A stretch of DNA of 64,000 bases from Actinomycetota bacterium (GTDB lineage: Bacteria; Actinomycetota; Actinomycetes; Actinomycetales; Microbacteriaceae). The notes beneath the pieces are model-generated. The model worked only from the letters and a program-made list of their open reading frames with translations. It did not search any database and was not told where the DNA came from. The stretch spans positions 1 to 64,000 of the forward strand of contig JAFDWK010000018.1 of assembly GCA_018268515.1 (NCBI GenBank). Reading direction: 5' to 3'. Position numbers and translations under genes: made by a program. This document shows, piece by piece, positions 32,324-41,586 of the stretch. Every line of letters begins with the position of its first letter. The stretch's first letter is position 1.

Positions 32324-33718
32324 ATGTCACTGATCACCGCCTTGATCGAGGCTCTGCCCGCCGGCACCGTCGTCACCGACCCGGATGCACTGGCGCCCTA
32401 CCGGTGGGACAGGGCGAACGACCCCGATGCGGGTGTTCCTGCGGCAGTCGTCCGCGCGACCTCGACGGAAGATGTGCAGGCCGTCGTCCGGCTGGCGGCC
32501 TCGACCGGCACTCCGGTCATCCCCCGCGGCGCAGGGTCAGGGCTCTCCGGCGGGAGCACGGCCGTCGACGGCGCGATCGTGATCTCGATGGAGCGGATGC
32601 GGGAGATCCACGTGAACCCCGCCACCCGGATGGCGACCGTGCAGCCCGGGGCGTTCAACGCCGAGGTGAAGGCCGCTGCCGCGGCTCACGGGTTGTGGTA
32701 CCCACCCGACCCGTCGTCGTTCGAGTTCTGCTCCATCGGCGGCAACGTCGCGACGAACGCAGGCGGCCTGTGCTGCGTGAAGTACGGCGTGACGACGGAC
32801 TACGTGCTCGGGATGACGGTCGTGCTCGCCGACGGACGGGCCGTGCGGCTGGGCGGGGAGCGCATCAAGGACGTCGCCGGCCTCTCCCTCACGAAGCTGT
32901 TCGTGGGCAGTGAGGGCGCCCTCGGGGTGATCACCGAGATCGTGCTTCGGCTGGTGCCCGCACAGAGGCCGCCCACCACACTCGTCGCCATCTTCCCGAC
33001 ACTGTCCGGCGCCACCGGCGCGGTGCAGGCGATCACCCGCGTGACGCGCCCCTCGATGCTCGAGTTCATGGACCGCCCGACGATCGCCGCGGTCGAGGCC
33101 ACCACCAGGATGGGTCTCGATGTCACCGCGGCGGCGATGCTCGTCATCCAGTCGGACGAGCATGCCGATGCCGCGGCCGCGGAGATCTCCGCCATCGAGG
33201 CGATCTGCGCCGAGCACGGGGCGAGCGAGTGCTATGCGACGAACGACCCGGATGAGGGGGAGGCGTTCGTGCACGCGCGGCGCATCGCGATCCCCGCGGT
33301 GGAGCGCACCGGCGCCCTGCTGCTGGAGGATGTGGGTGTGCCGATCCCGCGCCTGGGCGATCTTGTGCTCGGGATCCACGCGATCTCGGCATCCCGCGAC
33401 GTGCCGATCGCCGTCATCGCGCACGCGGGCGACGGGAACACGCATCCGCTCATCGTGCACGACCCGGCGGACACCGCCCAGACCGCGCGGGCGCATCTCG
33501 CATACGGCGAGGTGATGGACCTCGCGATCTCCCTCGGCGGCACCATCACCGGCGAGCACGGGGTCGGCCGGCTCAAGAGACCGTGGCTGGCCGACTACCT
33601 CGGACCGGACGTCCTCGAGCTCAACGAGCGGATCAAGCGGGCCCTCGACCCACAGGGCATCCTCAACCCCGGCGCCGTGTTCGCCCGCACGGACCAGGAC
33701 CGCCCCCGCGAGGCGTGA
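32324..33718 (+). CDS. FAD-linked oxidase, GlcD/D-lactate dehydrogenase type
   Basis: 464 residues. FAD-binding PCMH domain with PVIPRGAGSGLSGGSTAV and SIGGNVATNAGGLCCVKYG, C-terminal FAD-oxidase domain with AHAGDGNTHPLIVHD and GGTITGEHGVGRLKRPWL. Oxidises a 2-hydroxy acid such as glycolate or D-lactate. GGAGG 8 nt upstream fixes the ATG at 32324. No GlcE/GlcF subunits are nearby, so it likely acts alone. Confidence 0.92.
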   Translation: MSLITALIEALPAGTVVTDPDALAPYRWDRANDPDAGVPAAVVRATSTEDVQAVVRLAASTGTPVIPRGAGSGLSGGSTAVDGAIVISMERMREIHVNPATRMATVQPGAFNAEVKAAAAAHGLWYPPDPSSFEFCSIGGNVATNAGGLCCVKYGVTTDYVLGMTVVLADGRAVRLGGERIKDVAGLSLTKLFVGSEGALGVITEIVLRLVPAQRPPTTLVAIFPTLSGATGAVQAITRVTRPSMLEFMDRPTIAAVEATTRMGLDVTAAAMLVIQSDEHADAAAAEISAIEAICAEHGASECYATNDPDEGEAFVHARRIAIPAVERTGALLLEDVGVPIPRLGDLVLGIHAISASRDVPIAVIAHAGDGNTHPLIVHDPADTAQTARAHLAYGEVMDLAISLGGTITGEHGVGRLKRPWLADYLGPDVLELNERIKRALDPQGILNPGAVFARTDQDRPREA

Positions 33719-33777
33719 TCATCCCCACGCGGCGGCGACGGTCCTGCGCTCCATGCGCCTCACCGGGAGCGGCGGGC

Positions 33778-35574
33778 CTACAGCGAGAGCCCGTGCCCGC
33801 AGCGCAGCAGCGGATCCTCGGTGTCGAACGGCACGTCCGCGCGGGATGCCGCGACCGCCGCCATCGATCGCGGGATGTCGAAGGGCAGCCTCCCCCTGGC
33901 TTCGGCCGCCCCGCTCAGCACGTCGAGCACCGCTTCCGGGCTGGCACCCCAGTTGCCGGTGACCGCGTGTGCGGCGTCGGTGATCGGGCCGAGGATCGCC
34001 GGACGGTCGAGGAACACGTCGACGACCGTGGGAACGGCGGCCGCGACCTGCTGCACATGCGCGACGACGTCCGGCGCGAACTCGAGCGAACCCGCGTGGA
34101 AATAAGCCTCGAAGCCGTTGCTGCGCTCCTCGAACGGTGCCTTCAGGCGCAGCACTGCGATGTCGGCCTCTGCGGGCGAGGCCACGACCTCGCCGTACGC
34201 TGCCGCGACATCGGTGGGGATGCCCTCGACGTAGAGCCGCACGCCCTTCGCGAAGGGCAGCACGCCGTCACGGTGCGACAGGATCGCGATCGCGGCGCGC
34301 TGCGCGGCCGCGCCCGCCGCGCGGAACGGCTCGGAGCCGACGATGCGGTCGGCCGCCTCGGCGTCGACGTACGGGTCCTCGAACAGGCCGAGCAGGAACT
34401 TCTCGCGCAGCAGGCGCCGCGCCGACACGTCCACCCGCTCCTCGGTGATGCGCCCGGCCCGGACGAGCTCGACCAGCAGTTCGGGGCAGGCCTCGCCGCC
34501 GAACTGGTCGGCGCCCGCATCCAGGATCTTGATCATGCGCTCCTCACGGGTGAGGTGCTCCACCCCCCATGCCCGCGCGGGGAAAGGCTGACCGGCGAAG
34601 TCGGCGTCGGTCACGAGGCCCCAGTCGGTGCAGACGATGCCGTCGAATCCGTAGCGCTCACGCAGCAGACCGGTCAGCACGGACTTGTTGAAGCCGAATC
34701 CGACCTCCTCGTACTCGGTGCCCACGGGCATGCCGTAGTACGGCATCACCTGGCGCACGCCCGCGGCGAAGGCAGCTTCGAACGGCTTCAGGTGCAGCTC
34801 GAACGCCCCGCCGGGGTAGACCTGCTCCCGGCCGTACTCGAAGTGCGGGTCCTCGCCGTCCTTCTGCGGGCCGCCGCCGGGAAAGTGCTTGACCATCGTC
34901 GAGACGGCGCCCGGTCCGAAGGATGCGCCCTGAAACCCGCGGATGTAGGCGGCGGCGAGTTCGCTCGTGAGCTCCGGATCCTCCCCGAAGGTCTGCAGCT
35001 GCCGCGACCAGCGCGGCTCGGTGGCGAGGTCGACCTGCGGATGCAGGGCGACACGGATGCCGACTGCCGTGTACTCCTGGCGCGCGATGTCGGCGAAGCG
35101 CTCGACGAGCTCGGGGTCGCGGGTCGCGGCGAGCCCGAGCGTGTCCGGCCACTGTGAGAACGGGCCCGCGAGCATCGCGGCCCCGGGGTTGTCCGAGAAC
35201 GAGTGACGCGGATCCGTCGAGATCGTCACGGGGATGCCGAGACGGGTGGATGCCGCGAGCTCCTGCACCGCGTTGTGCCACCGCGCCATCGCCCCGGGGG
35301 TGGGGGCGACACCGAGCAGGTTGAAGTGCGTCATGCGACGCTCGAGCACGAGGTCCCGGTTGGACGGCAGCCCGAACACGGTGTCGGTCTCGGCGAGGCC
35401 GCCGTCCTGCCCCATCGCGATCATGGTGTGGAAGAAGAGACCGGCCTTCTCTTCCAGTGTCATCTCTGCCAGCAGCAGTTCGACGCGCTCCTCGGCGGGC
35501 AGACTCGCGTCGAGCCAGGGGCGATCGACGCCCGCCGTGTCGTCGGCCGTCTCGGTTGGTGTGGTGTCGGTCAT
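33778..35574 (-). CDS. Glycoside hydrolase family 3 protein (copy 2 of a tandem pair)
   Basis: 598 residues. The catalytic barrel includes KHFPGGGPQKDGEDPHF, with the nucleophile Asp expected in IVCTDWGLVTD; a C-terminal alpha/beta sandwich follows, without FnIII domain. No signal peptide, so it is cytosolic and acts on imported oligosaccharides. AAAGGAG precedes the ATG. It lies 37 nt after the paralogous GH3 gene and is clearly a diverged duplicate (shared GREQVYPGG, MPYYGMPVGT, LSTDPRH-like runs). Beta-glucosidase or beta-xylosidase activity is likely; the exact sugar cannot be assigned. Confidence 0.9.
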   Translation of the reverse strand: MTDTTPTETADDTAGVDRPWLDASLPAEERVELLLAEMTLEEKAGLFFHTMIAMGQDGGLAETDTVFGLPSNRDLVLERRMTHFNLLGVAPTPGAMARWHNAVQELAASTRLGIPVTISTDPRHSFSDNPGAAMLAGPFSQWPDTLGLAATRDPELVERFADIARQEYTAVGIRVALHPQVDLATEPRWSRQLQTFGEDPELTSELAAAYIRGFQGASFGPGAVSTMVKHFPGGGPQKDGEDPHFEYGREQVYPGGAFELHLKPFEAAFAAGVRQVMPYYGMPVGTEYEEVGFGFNKSVLTGLLRERYGFDGIVCTDWGLVTDADFAGQPFPARAWGVEHLTREERMIKILDAGADQFGGEACPELLVELVRAGRITEERVDVSARRLLREKFLLGLFEDPYVDAEAADRIVGSEPFRAAGAAAQRAAIAILSHRDGVLPFAKGVRLYVEGIPTDVAAAYGEVVASPAEADIAVLRLKAPFEERSNGFEAYFHAGSLEFAPDVVAHVQQVAAAVPTVVDVFLDRPAILGPITDAAHAVTGNWGASPEAVLDVLSGAAEARGRLPFDIPRSMAAVAASRADVPFDTEDPLLRCGHGLSL

Positions 35575-35611
35575 GATTTCACTCCTTTGACGCAATGGAC
35601 CAGGACAGCAT

Positions 35612-37372
35612 TCAGTAGCGCAGCCCGTGGCCGAATCGGAATGTCGGGTTCTCGGTGTCGAAGGCGACATCGGTACGGCTGGCGGCGACGGCCGCATCCG
35701 AGCGCGGCAGGTCGAAGGGCAGCGAGCCCTGCGGGCCCCGGTCGCCGAACAGCACCCGCAGCACCGCGTCGTCACAGGCGCCGAAGTCCGCCAGCACCGC
35801 CCGGGCCGACTCCTCGAGCCCGCCGAGCACGGCCGGACGGTCGAGGTAGATGTCGATGACCGTGGGCACGGTCTCCGCGATGGCGGTCAGCCGCGCATGT
35901 TCGTCGGCGGGGAACTCCAGCGAGCCGAAATGGAACATCGCGGCGACGGTTCCGCGGTTCAGGTCCTCGTAGGGCGCCTTGATGCGCACGATGGCGACGT
36001 CGGCTTCCTCGGGCGTCGCCACGACTGTCGCGTACCCCTCGAGGGCGGAGGAGGCGACGCCCTCGGCGTAGACCTTGATCCCGCGGTGCAGCGGCAGGAT
36101 CGCATCGGTGTTCGTCAGCAGCGTCAGCGCGTCGCTCTGTGCGTCGAGGCCCTCCTGCACGAAGTCGGCCCGTCCGACGACCGCGACCGCGTGCTCCTCG
36201 TCGACGTAGGGGTTGTCGAACAGGCCGAGGCGGAACTTCTCCCGCAGCAGGCGCCGCGCCGAGACGTCCAGCCGGTCCTCGGTCACCGCGCCCTGGCCGA
36301 TGAGGTCCAGCAGCACGTCCGTGCACAGCTCGCCGCCGAACTGGTCGACGCCCGCGTCGAGAGCCTTCAGCATCCGCTCCGGGCGGCTGAGTCCCTCGAT
36401 GCCCCAGGCCTTGCCGGGCATGAAGGAGCCCATGATCTCGACGTCGGTGAGCAGCCCCCAGTCGGTGCACACGATGCCGTCGAAGCCGAGGCGATCGCGC
36501 AGCAGGGTCGTCAGCACGTCCTTGTTGAAGCCGAAGCCGACCTCCTCCCAGTCGGTGCCGACCGGCATGCCGTAGTACGGCATCATCTGGGTCGCGCCGG
36601 CGCCGATCGCCGCGATGAACGGCTGCAGGTGGTATTCGCGCGCGCCACCCGGGTAGACCTGTTCCCGGCCCCATTCGAAGTGCGGGTCGTTCCCGTCCAG
36701 TTGCGGCCCGCCGCCCGGGAAGTGCTTCACCATCGTCGCGACGGAATCGGTCCCGAGCTCGGGTCCCATGAACCCGCGGATGTAGCCGACCACGAGCGCG
36801 CTGGTGAGGTCGGCGCTCTCGCCGAACGTGCCGGCGATGCGCGGCCAGCGCGGCTCGGTGGCGAGGTCGATCTGCGGATGCAGGGCGACGCGCAGACCGA
36901 CCGCGAGGTACTCCTGGCGGGCGATCTCGCCGAATCGCTCCAGCCGCTCCGGGGACGCGAGGGCGGCGAAGCCGAGGGTCTCCGGCCACTGCGAGAAGGG
37001 TCCGGCGAACAGCGAGGTGAGGGGGTTGTCGCTGAACGCGTGCCGCGGGTCCGTCGACAGGGTGATCGGGATGCCCAGACCCTGCCCCCGCGCGAATCGC
37101 TGCAGCGCGTTCGTCCACGCCGCGAACCCTCGCCCGTCCGGCGCGGATCCGAGGAGGTTGAAGTGGTTCATCCGCCGCTTTCGCACCATCGAGTGCAGCG
37201 ACGGGATCCCGTACGTCGGGTTGGGCTCTGCCGGATCGTCGAGCGAGACCATCGTGTGGAACAGCAGGCCCGCCTTGTCGGCGGCATCCATCCGGCCCAG
37301 CAGATCTTCGACGCGCTGCTCGGTGTCGAGCGAGGCGTCCTGATACGGGAAACGCACCTCGGTGTCGGTCAT
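35612..37372 (-). CDS. Glycoside hydrolase family 3 protein (copy 1 of a tandem pair)
   Basis: 586 residues with the same layout as the downstream paralogue: KHFPGGGPQLDGNDPHF, GREQVYPGG, and the nucleophile motif IVCTDWGLLTD, C-terminal sandwich ending FRFGHGLRY. No signal peptide. AAGGAG ribosome-binding site. First in the series are a deleted sugar MFS gene and a palindrome shared with a divergent TetR, so the genes form one sugar-utilisation operon. Two diverged copies suggest different linkage or chain-length preference. Confidence 0.9.
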   Translation of the reverse strand: MTDTEVRFPYQDASLDTEQRVEDLLGRMDAADKAGLLFHTMVSLDDPAEPNPTYGIPSLHSMVRKRRMNHFNLLGSAPDGRGFAAWTNALQRFARGQGLGIPITLSTDPRHAFSDNPLTSLFAGPFSQWPETLGFAALASPERLERFGEIARQEYLAVGLRVALHPQIDLATEPRWPRIAGTFGESADLTSALVVGYIRGFMGPELGTDSVATMVKHFPGGGPQLDGNDPHFEWGREQVYPGGAREYHLQPFIAAIGAGATQMMPYYGMPVGTDWEEVGFGFNKDVLTTLLRDRLGFDGIVCTDWGLLTDVEIMGSFMPGKAWGIEGLSRPERMLKALDAGVDQFGGELCTDVLLDLIGQGAVTEDRLDVSARRLLREKFRLGLFDNPYVDEEHAVAVVGRADFVQEGLDAQSDALTLLTNTDAILPLHRGIKVYAEGVASSALEGYATVVATPEEADVAIVRIKAPYEDLNRGTVAAMFHFGSLEFPADEHARLTAIAETVPTVIDIYLDRPAVLGGLEESARAVLADFGACDDAVLRVLFGDRGPQGSLPFDLPRSDAAVAASRTDVAFDTENPTFRFGHGLRY

Positions 37373-37406
37373 GGTTCGGGTACTCCTTCGTGGGATGGTG
37401 AGGGCG

Positions 37407-37815
37407 CTATCTCGCGGCCTTGATGAACCAGACGCAGACTGCGCCCAGGATGCTGAGGATGATGCCGACCGGGAAGAGGCCCGTGTAGCCGAAGGTCAGC
37501 ACGATCGCGCCGCCGACGGCGGGGGCGAGGGTCTGCGGCAGCGTCGCCGCGATGTTCACGACGCCGAGGTCCTTGCCGAACGACTTCGCCGAAGGCAGGA
37601 CCTGGCTCATCAGCGCGGTGTCGCAGCAGAAGGCCCGGGATGGCGCCCCAGACCGCGAAGAGGGCGAAGTTCGACGGGAGGATCCACCACAACAGCCGGC
37701 GCACGCCCTTGACCGGCGTGGGCGGATCGTCCACGCCGGAGGCGGTGGCGACGAAAGTGGTCTCGGTGATCGGGGGACGCACGCCTTCGTGCGTGTCAGA
37801 GGAAGTCGACGACAT
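37407..37815 (-). pseudogene. Sugar MFS transporter gene with large internal deletion
   Basis: The first 65 codons give a normal N-terminus ending in LLWWILPSNFALFAVWGAIP and GLLL. The DNA then jumps out of frame into the last part of the same kind of protein: DTALMSQVLPSAKSFGKDLG, VVNIAATLPQTLAPAVGGAI, and a final helix pair ending KAAR. About 300 codons are missing. The intact MFS at 45875-47152 has the same EHIAKDLALMNLAQAYPQVL-type region, indicating the family. The remnant leads the GH3 operon, so uptake for these enzymes must come from elsewhere. Confidence 0.85.
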
Positions 37816-37912
37816 TGTCAGTCCTTGGTTCGGGTGGTGGTTTCGGGATCGGCCCGGCCTTCGCGAGGGGTGTCACCCGCCCTCCGCGTCCGGCTGATGG
37901 CACGCTAGCATG

Positions 37913-37936
37913 AAAACCGGCACAAGTGTAGGTTTT
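37913..37936. promoter_or_regulatory. Putative TetR operator, 24-bp imperfect palindrome
   Basis: AAAACC (37913-37918) and GGTTTT (37931-37936), and inside them CAC and GTG (37921-37928), share one centre; 9 of 12 base pairs match. It lies between the GH3/MFS operon and the divergent tetR gene. Confidence 0.55.
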
Positions 37937-38018
37937 TAATCCGGCGGACGATCTCCCGGCGCGTGCGACAGGGGGGCCTCTCCGCCGCCACGCCGACCAG
38001 GCCTACGATGGGACACCG

Positions 38019-38651
38019 ATGACGACCGAACGCGGATACACGACGGGCAGGGCCCGCCGGGAGCGGATCATCGCCGCGGCGACTGCCCTGTTCGGGCGCG
38101 TCGGCTTCAACAGCGCCACCATGCTCGAGATCGCGCAGGTGTGCGAGATCTCCCGCGCCGGCCTCGCACACCACTTCCCCACCAAGGAATCGCTCATGGA
38201 GGCGGTGCTCGAGACCAGGGACCGGGAGGACCGCGAGCGGTTCCGGCGCAACGGCTCGCAGGGCCAGGACGGGATCGGGATCCTCCGCGGCATGGTCGAT
38301 CTGGCCCGGCACAACACGGAGGTCGGGGGCATCATCGCCCTGTACGCGGTGCTCTCGGCCGAGGCCGCCGACCCCGCGCACCCGGCGCACGACTACTTCG
38401 TGCGCCGCTACGAGCGGATCCGGTCCGGCACCGCCAAGGCTCTGCGCGACGCCCGTGCGGCCGGGCACCTCGCTCCGCACGTCGACGAGGCGCGCGCCGC
38501 CGTGGAGCTCACCGCCCTGATGGACGGCCTCCAGCTGCAGTGGCTGCTCGATCCCGACTCCGTCGACATGGCCGACGCGGTGCGCCGACGCATCGAAGAA
38601 CTGCTCGTCGCCCCTCTGGCCGCGCTCGTCGCCGCGAGCCCGGAGCGATAG
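38019..38651 (+). CDS. TetR-family regulator (divergent to the GH3 operon)
   Basis: 210 residues; helix-turn-helix at about 12-60 (RRERIIAAATALFGRVGFNS, MLEIAQVCEISRAGLAHHFP) and a C-terminal TetR ligand domain with ELTALMDGLQLQWLLDPDSV, as in regulators of glycosidase genes in Microbacteriaceae. TACGAT 9 nt before the ATG suggests a nearly leaderless message. Probable controller of the divergent GH3 operon and perhaps of the GH1 gene downstream. Confidence 0.88.
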   Translation: MTTERGYTTGRARRERIIAAATALFGRVGFNSATMLEIAQVCEISRAGLAHHFPTKESLMEAVLETRDREDRERFRRNGSQGQDGIGILRGMVDLARHNTEVGGIIALYAVLSAEAADPAHPAHDYFVRRYERIRSGTAKALRDARAAGHLAPHVDEARAAVELTALMDGLQLQWLLDPDSVDMADAVRRRIEELLVAPLAALVAASPER

Positions 38652-38692
38652 CCCCCGGCCGATCCGCCGCAGACCCGCAACGCCCTGCACCC

Positions 38693-38722
38693 TTGCCCGC
38701 CGCCGTGATCGGTGCCTAGGAT
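38693..38722 (+). promoter_or_regulatory. Putative sigma-70-type promoter of the GH1 gene
   Basis: TTGCCC (38693-38698), 18 nt, TAGGAT (38717-38722). Predicted start about 38729, inside the operator that follows. Confidence 0.5.
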
Positions 38723-38725
38723 CGC

Positions 38726-38747
38726 AAGTGGGACATTCGACCCACTT
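38726..38747 (+). promoter_or_regulatory. Putative operator of the GH1 gene
   Basis: Perfect inverted repeat AAGTGGG (38726-38732) and CCCACTT (38741-38747), 8-nt spacer, placed right after the -10 element where a bound repressor would block transcription. The half-site AAGTG also occurs in the palindrome at 37913-37936, so the same TetR may bind both. Confidence 0.6.
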
Positions 38748-38762
38748 AGTTCAGGAGAGACG

Positions 38763-40184
38763 ATGACGCTCGACACCGCCACACCGGCCGCAGAGCCGCT
38801 CGCCGCCCGGATCCCCGCCGGCTTCGTGATCGGAGCGGCCACCGCGGCACCGCAGATCGAGGGTGCGGCCGTCGTCGGCCGCCGCACCCCCAGCATCTGG
38901 GACCGCTTCGCGGCCGAACCCGGCCGGATCCTGGACGGCAGCACACCGGCCGTGACCGCGGATCATTTCCACCGCCGCCAGGAGGACGTCGCCCTGCTGC
39001 GCGGGCTGGGCGCGGACGCCTACCGTTTCTCGTTCTCCTGGACCCGCGTTCAGCCCGCCGGCCGCGGCGCCCTCGACCCCGAAGGCGCCGGTTTCTACGA
39101 TCGGCTGCTCGACGAGCTGCTCGAGGTCGGCGTGCGTCCGTTCGCGACGATCTCGCACTGGGATCTCCCGGAGGGGTACGAGCGGGGCTGGCTGGACCGG
39201 GAGACCGCACTGCGCCTGGGCGAGCTGGCCGGGCTCCTCGGCGAGCGCTACGGCGACCGGGTCGATTCGTGGATCACCATCAACGAGCCGGCGACGGTGA
39301 CCCTCAACGGATACGCCCTCGGCATCCACGCGCCCGGCGACAGCCTGCTGTTCGACGCCCTGCCGACCGTGCACCATCAGCTGCTCGGCCACGGCATGGC
39401 CGTGCAGGCGCTGCGCGCCGCCGGGGTGCAGGGCGCCATCGGGATCACGAACACGCACAGCCCGGTGAGCCCGGCGAGCGACGCTCCCGAGGACCAGGCG
39501 ATGGCCGCGCTGTTCGACCTCGTACACAACCGGGTGTACGCGGATCCGGTGCTGCTCGGACATTATCCGGAGGTTCCCGGCTTCCTCGGCGACGCCCTCG
39601 CCGCCTTCGACGCCGTGCCCGCGGAGGATCTCGCGCAGATCCATCAGCCGCTGGATTTCTACGGTCTCAACTACTACATGCCCACCCTCATCGCCGCGGG
39701 GAGCGGATCCGGGGAGAGCCCGGACGGCGAGAGCGCGGCGATGAGCGCCCTGCCGTTCCGGCTACTCGACTTCGAGGGGGCTCCGAAGACAGGCTTCGGC
39801 TGGCCGATCGCACCCGACGGTTTCGGGCGCGCGCTCACCGAGATGCGCGATCGCTACGGCGACACCCTGCCGCCGGTGTTCATCACGGAGAACGGCGCGA
39901 GCTTCCCCGACACGATCGGCGACGACGGCCGGGTGCACGACGACGAACGCATCGCGTTCCTGCACGATCACCTGTCCGCCGCCCTGGCGGCGGTCGAGCC
40001 CGGAGGCGTGGCCGAGGGCATCGACCTGCGCGGGTTCTTCGTCTGGTCCCTCATCGACAACTGGGAGTGGGCGGCGGGTTTCACCCAGCGGTTCGGGCTG
40101 GTGCACGTCGACTTCGAGACGGGGCGGCGCACCCCGAAGGCCTCGTACGAGTGGTTGCGCGCCGTCCTCGCGGCGCGAGCCTGA
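38763..40184 (+). CDS. Glycoside hydrolase family 1 beta-glucosidase
   Basis: 473 residues, the standard size for a single GH1 barrel. Acid/base Glu in WITINEPATV, nucleophile Glu in PVFITENGASF, plus SWTRVQPAGRG and LRGFFVWSLIDNWEWAAGF. No signal peptide: intracellular hydrolysis of beta-glucosides or galactosides. AGGAGAG precedes the ATG. It stands alone behind its own promoter and operator, next to tetR. Confidence 0.95.
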   Translation: MTLDTATPAAEPLAARIPAGFVIGAATAAPQIEGAAVVGRRTPSIWDRFAAEPGRILDGSTPAVTADHFHRRQEDVALLRGLGADAYRFSFSWTRVQPAGRGALDPEGAGFYDRLLDELLEVGVRPFATISHWDLPEGYERGWLDRETALRLGELAGLLGERYGDRVDSWITINEPATVTLNGYALGIHAPGDSLLFDALPTVHHQLLGHGMAVQALRAAGVQGAIGITNTHSPVSPASDAPEDQAMAALFDLVHNRVYADPVLLGHYPEVPGFLGDALAAFDAVPAEDLAQIHQPLDFYGLNYYMPTLIAAGSGSGESPDGESAAMSALPFRLLDFEGAPKTGFGWPIAPDGFGRALTEMRDRYGDTLPPVFITENGASFPDTIGDDGRVHDDERIAFLHDHLSAALAAVEPGGVAEGIDLRGFFVWSLIDNWEWAAGFTQRFGLVHVDFETGRRTPKASYEWLRAVLAARA

Positions 40185-40212
40185 GCGGTCTTTCGCGCAT
40201 CACCGCGCAGAG

Positions 40213-40249
40213 AGAGGATCCCGACGCCGGCCCGGCGCCGGGATCCTCT
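40213..40249. terminator. Strong bidirectional terminator hairpin
   Basis: AGAGGATCCCG (40213-40223) and CGGGATCCTCT (40239-40249) form a perfect 11-bp stem that can extend through the GC-rich loop. It lies between the convergent GH1 and sugar-lactone oxidase genes. Confidence 0.8.
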
Positions 40250-40254
40250 GCCTC

Positions 40255-41586
40255 TCAGGCTCCCAGCACGCGGCGCAGGTAGTCGTTCAGGAACACGCCC
40301 TGCGGATCCAGGTCCGCGCGCAGCGCCGTGAAGTCGGCGAACCGGGGATAGACCTCCTGCAGGTCGGCGGCCTGCCGCCCATGCATCTTGCCCCAGTGCG
40401 GACGGCCGCCCCGCGCCCGCATGATCGCCTCGACCGCACGGAAGTACGGCTCCGGATCCTCTCCGATCACGCGGTGCACGGCGATGTATGCGGAACGCCG
40501 CCCGTGCGCCGTGGACATCCAGAGCTCGTCGGGCGCGACGAAGCGCACCTCGATCGGGAACGAGATCCGCCACCCCTCCCGATCGATCGCCGCGCGCACC
40601 TCGGCGAACGCATCGAGGAACTGCTCGGCCGGGATCGCGTACTCCATCTCCCGGAATCGCACCGTGCGCCGCGTCGCGAACACGCTCGACGAGACGTCTG
40701 AGAACGACCGCGCTCCGCTCAGCCGCGCGGCGGCACGGTTCAGCATCGGCACCCCCGCGGGAACGATCCGCCCGAACGCCGACGTCGCCCGGAACACGCC
40801 GTTGGCCATGAACGTCTCATCGAACCAGCGGCGCACCGGCGGGATCGGCGCCCGCCCTGCTCCTGCCGTCATCCGGGTGTTGGTCTTGGTCAGTGCCAGG
40901 TCGGTGTGCGGGAACCAGTAGAACTCGAAGTGGTCCGCCGCGCGCACGCGGTCATCCAGCGTCGCGAGCACCTCGCGCAGCGGTTCCGGCCGCTCCACGG
41001 CGTGCAGATCGAACGCGTCCACGCACTGCAGGGTGACTTCGACGAGGATCCCCAGCGCCCCCAGCCCCAGCGCGACCGCCGGCAGCAGTTCCGGGCGGTG
41101 CGCCGCATCGACCCGCAGCAGCTCGCCGGTGCCGGTGACCAGCAGCACACCGATGACCTGGGCGGCGATGCCCCGGAAGCGCGCGCCGGTGCCATGGGTG
41201 CCCGTGGAGATGGCACCGGCGATCGACTGCGCGTCGATGTCGCCGAGGTTCTCCATCGCGAGCGCGTGCGGCGCGAGCAGGGCGGGGATCGCGCTCAGCC
41301 GTGTTCCCGCTCGGAGGGTCGCGGTGCGCGCGGACCGGTCCACGTGCACGAGCCCGCTCAGCCCGTCCAGGGTCATCAGGATGTCGTCGGCCTGCGCGAT
41401 CGCGGTGAAGCTGTGCCCGGCGCCGACCGGCTTGACCCGGCGGCCGGTCTCCGCCGCCGTCTGCACGATGTCGCACACTTCCATCGCGCTGGTGGGCGCG
41501 ACGACAGCGGCCGGGTGCGCCTGCACCGTCCGCCCCCAGTTCTGCCACGTCGCGGTGGCGGCCGGTGCGGTCAGGGTCAGTGTCAC
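40255..41586 (-). CDS. D-arabinono-1,4-lactone oxidase-type FAD oxidase
   Basis: 443 residues. N-terminal FAD domain with PVGAGHSFTAIAQADDILMT, whose His is the usual covalent FAD site, then IAGAISTGTHGTG; the C-terminal ALO domain ends with RPHWGKMHGRQAADLQEVYP, the HWxK motif of aldonolactone oxidases. Oxidises an aldono-lactone or sugar alcohol with O2. The GTG start overlaps the stop of the aldolase gene (GTGA), so both form an operon controlled from the palindrome at 42890-42913. Confidence 0.93.
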   Translation of the reverse strand: MTLTLTAPAATATWQNWGRTVQAHPAAVVAPTSAMEVCDIVQTAAETGRRVKPVGAGHSFTAIAQADDILMTLDGLSGLVHVDRSARTATLRAGTRLSAIPALLAPHALAMENLGDIDAQSIAGAISTGTHGTGARFRGIAAQVIGVLLVTGTGELLRVDAAHRPELLPAVALGLGALGILVEVTLQCVDAFDLHAVERPEPLREVLATLDDRVRAADHFEFYWFPHTDLALTKTNTRMTAGAGRAPIPPVRRWFDETFMANGVFRATSAFGRIVPAGVPMLNRAAARLSGARSFSDVSSSVFATRRTVRFREMEYAIPAEQFLDAFAEVRAAIDREGWRISFPIEVRFVAPDELWMSTAHGRRSAYIAVHRVIGEDPEPYFRAVEAIMRARGGRPHWGKMHGRQAADLQEVYPRFADFTALRADLDPQGVFLNDYLRRVLGA

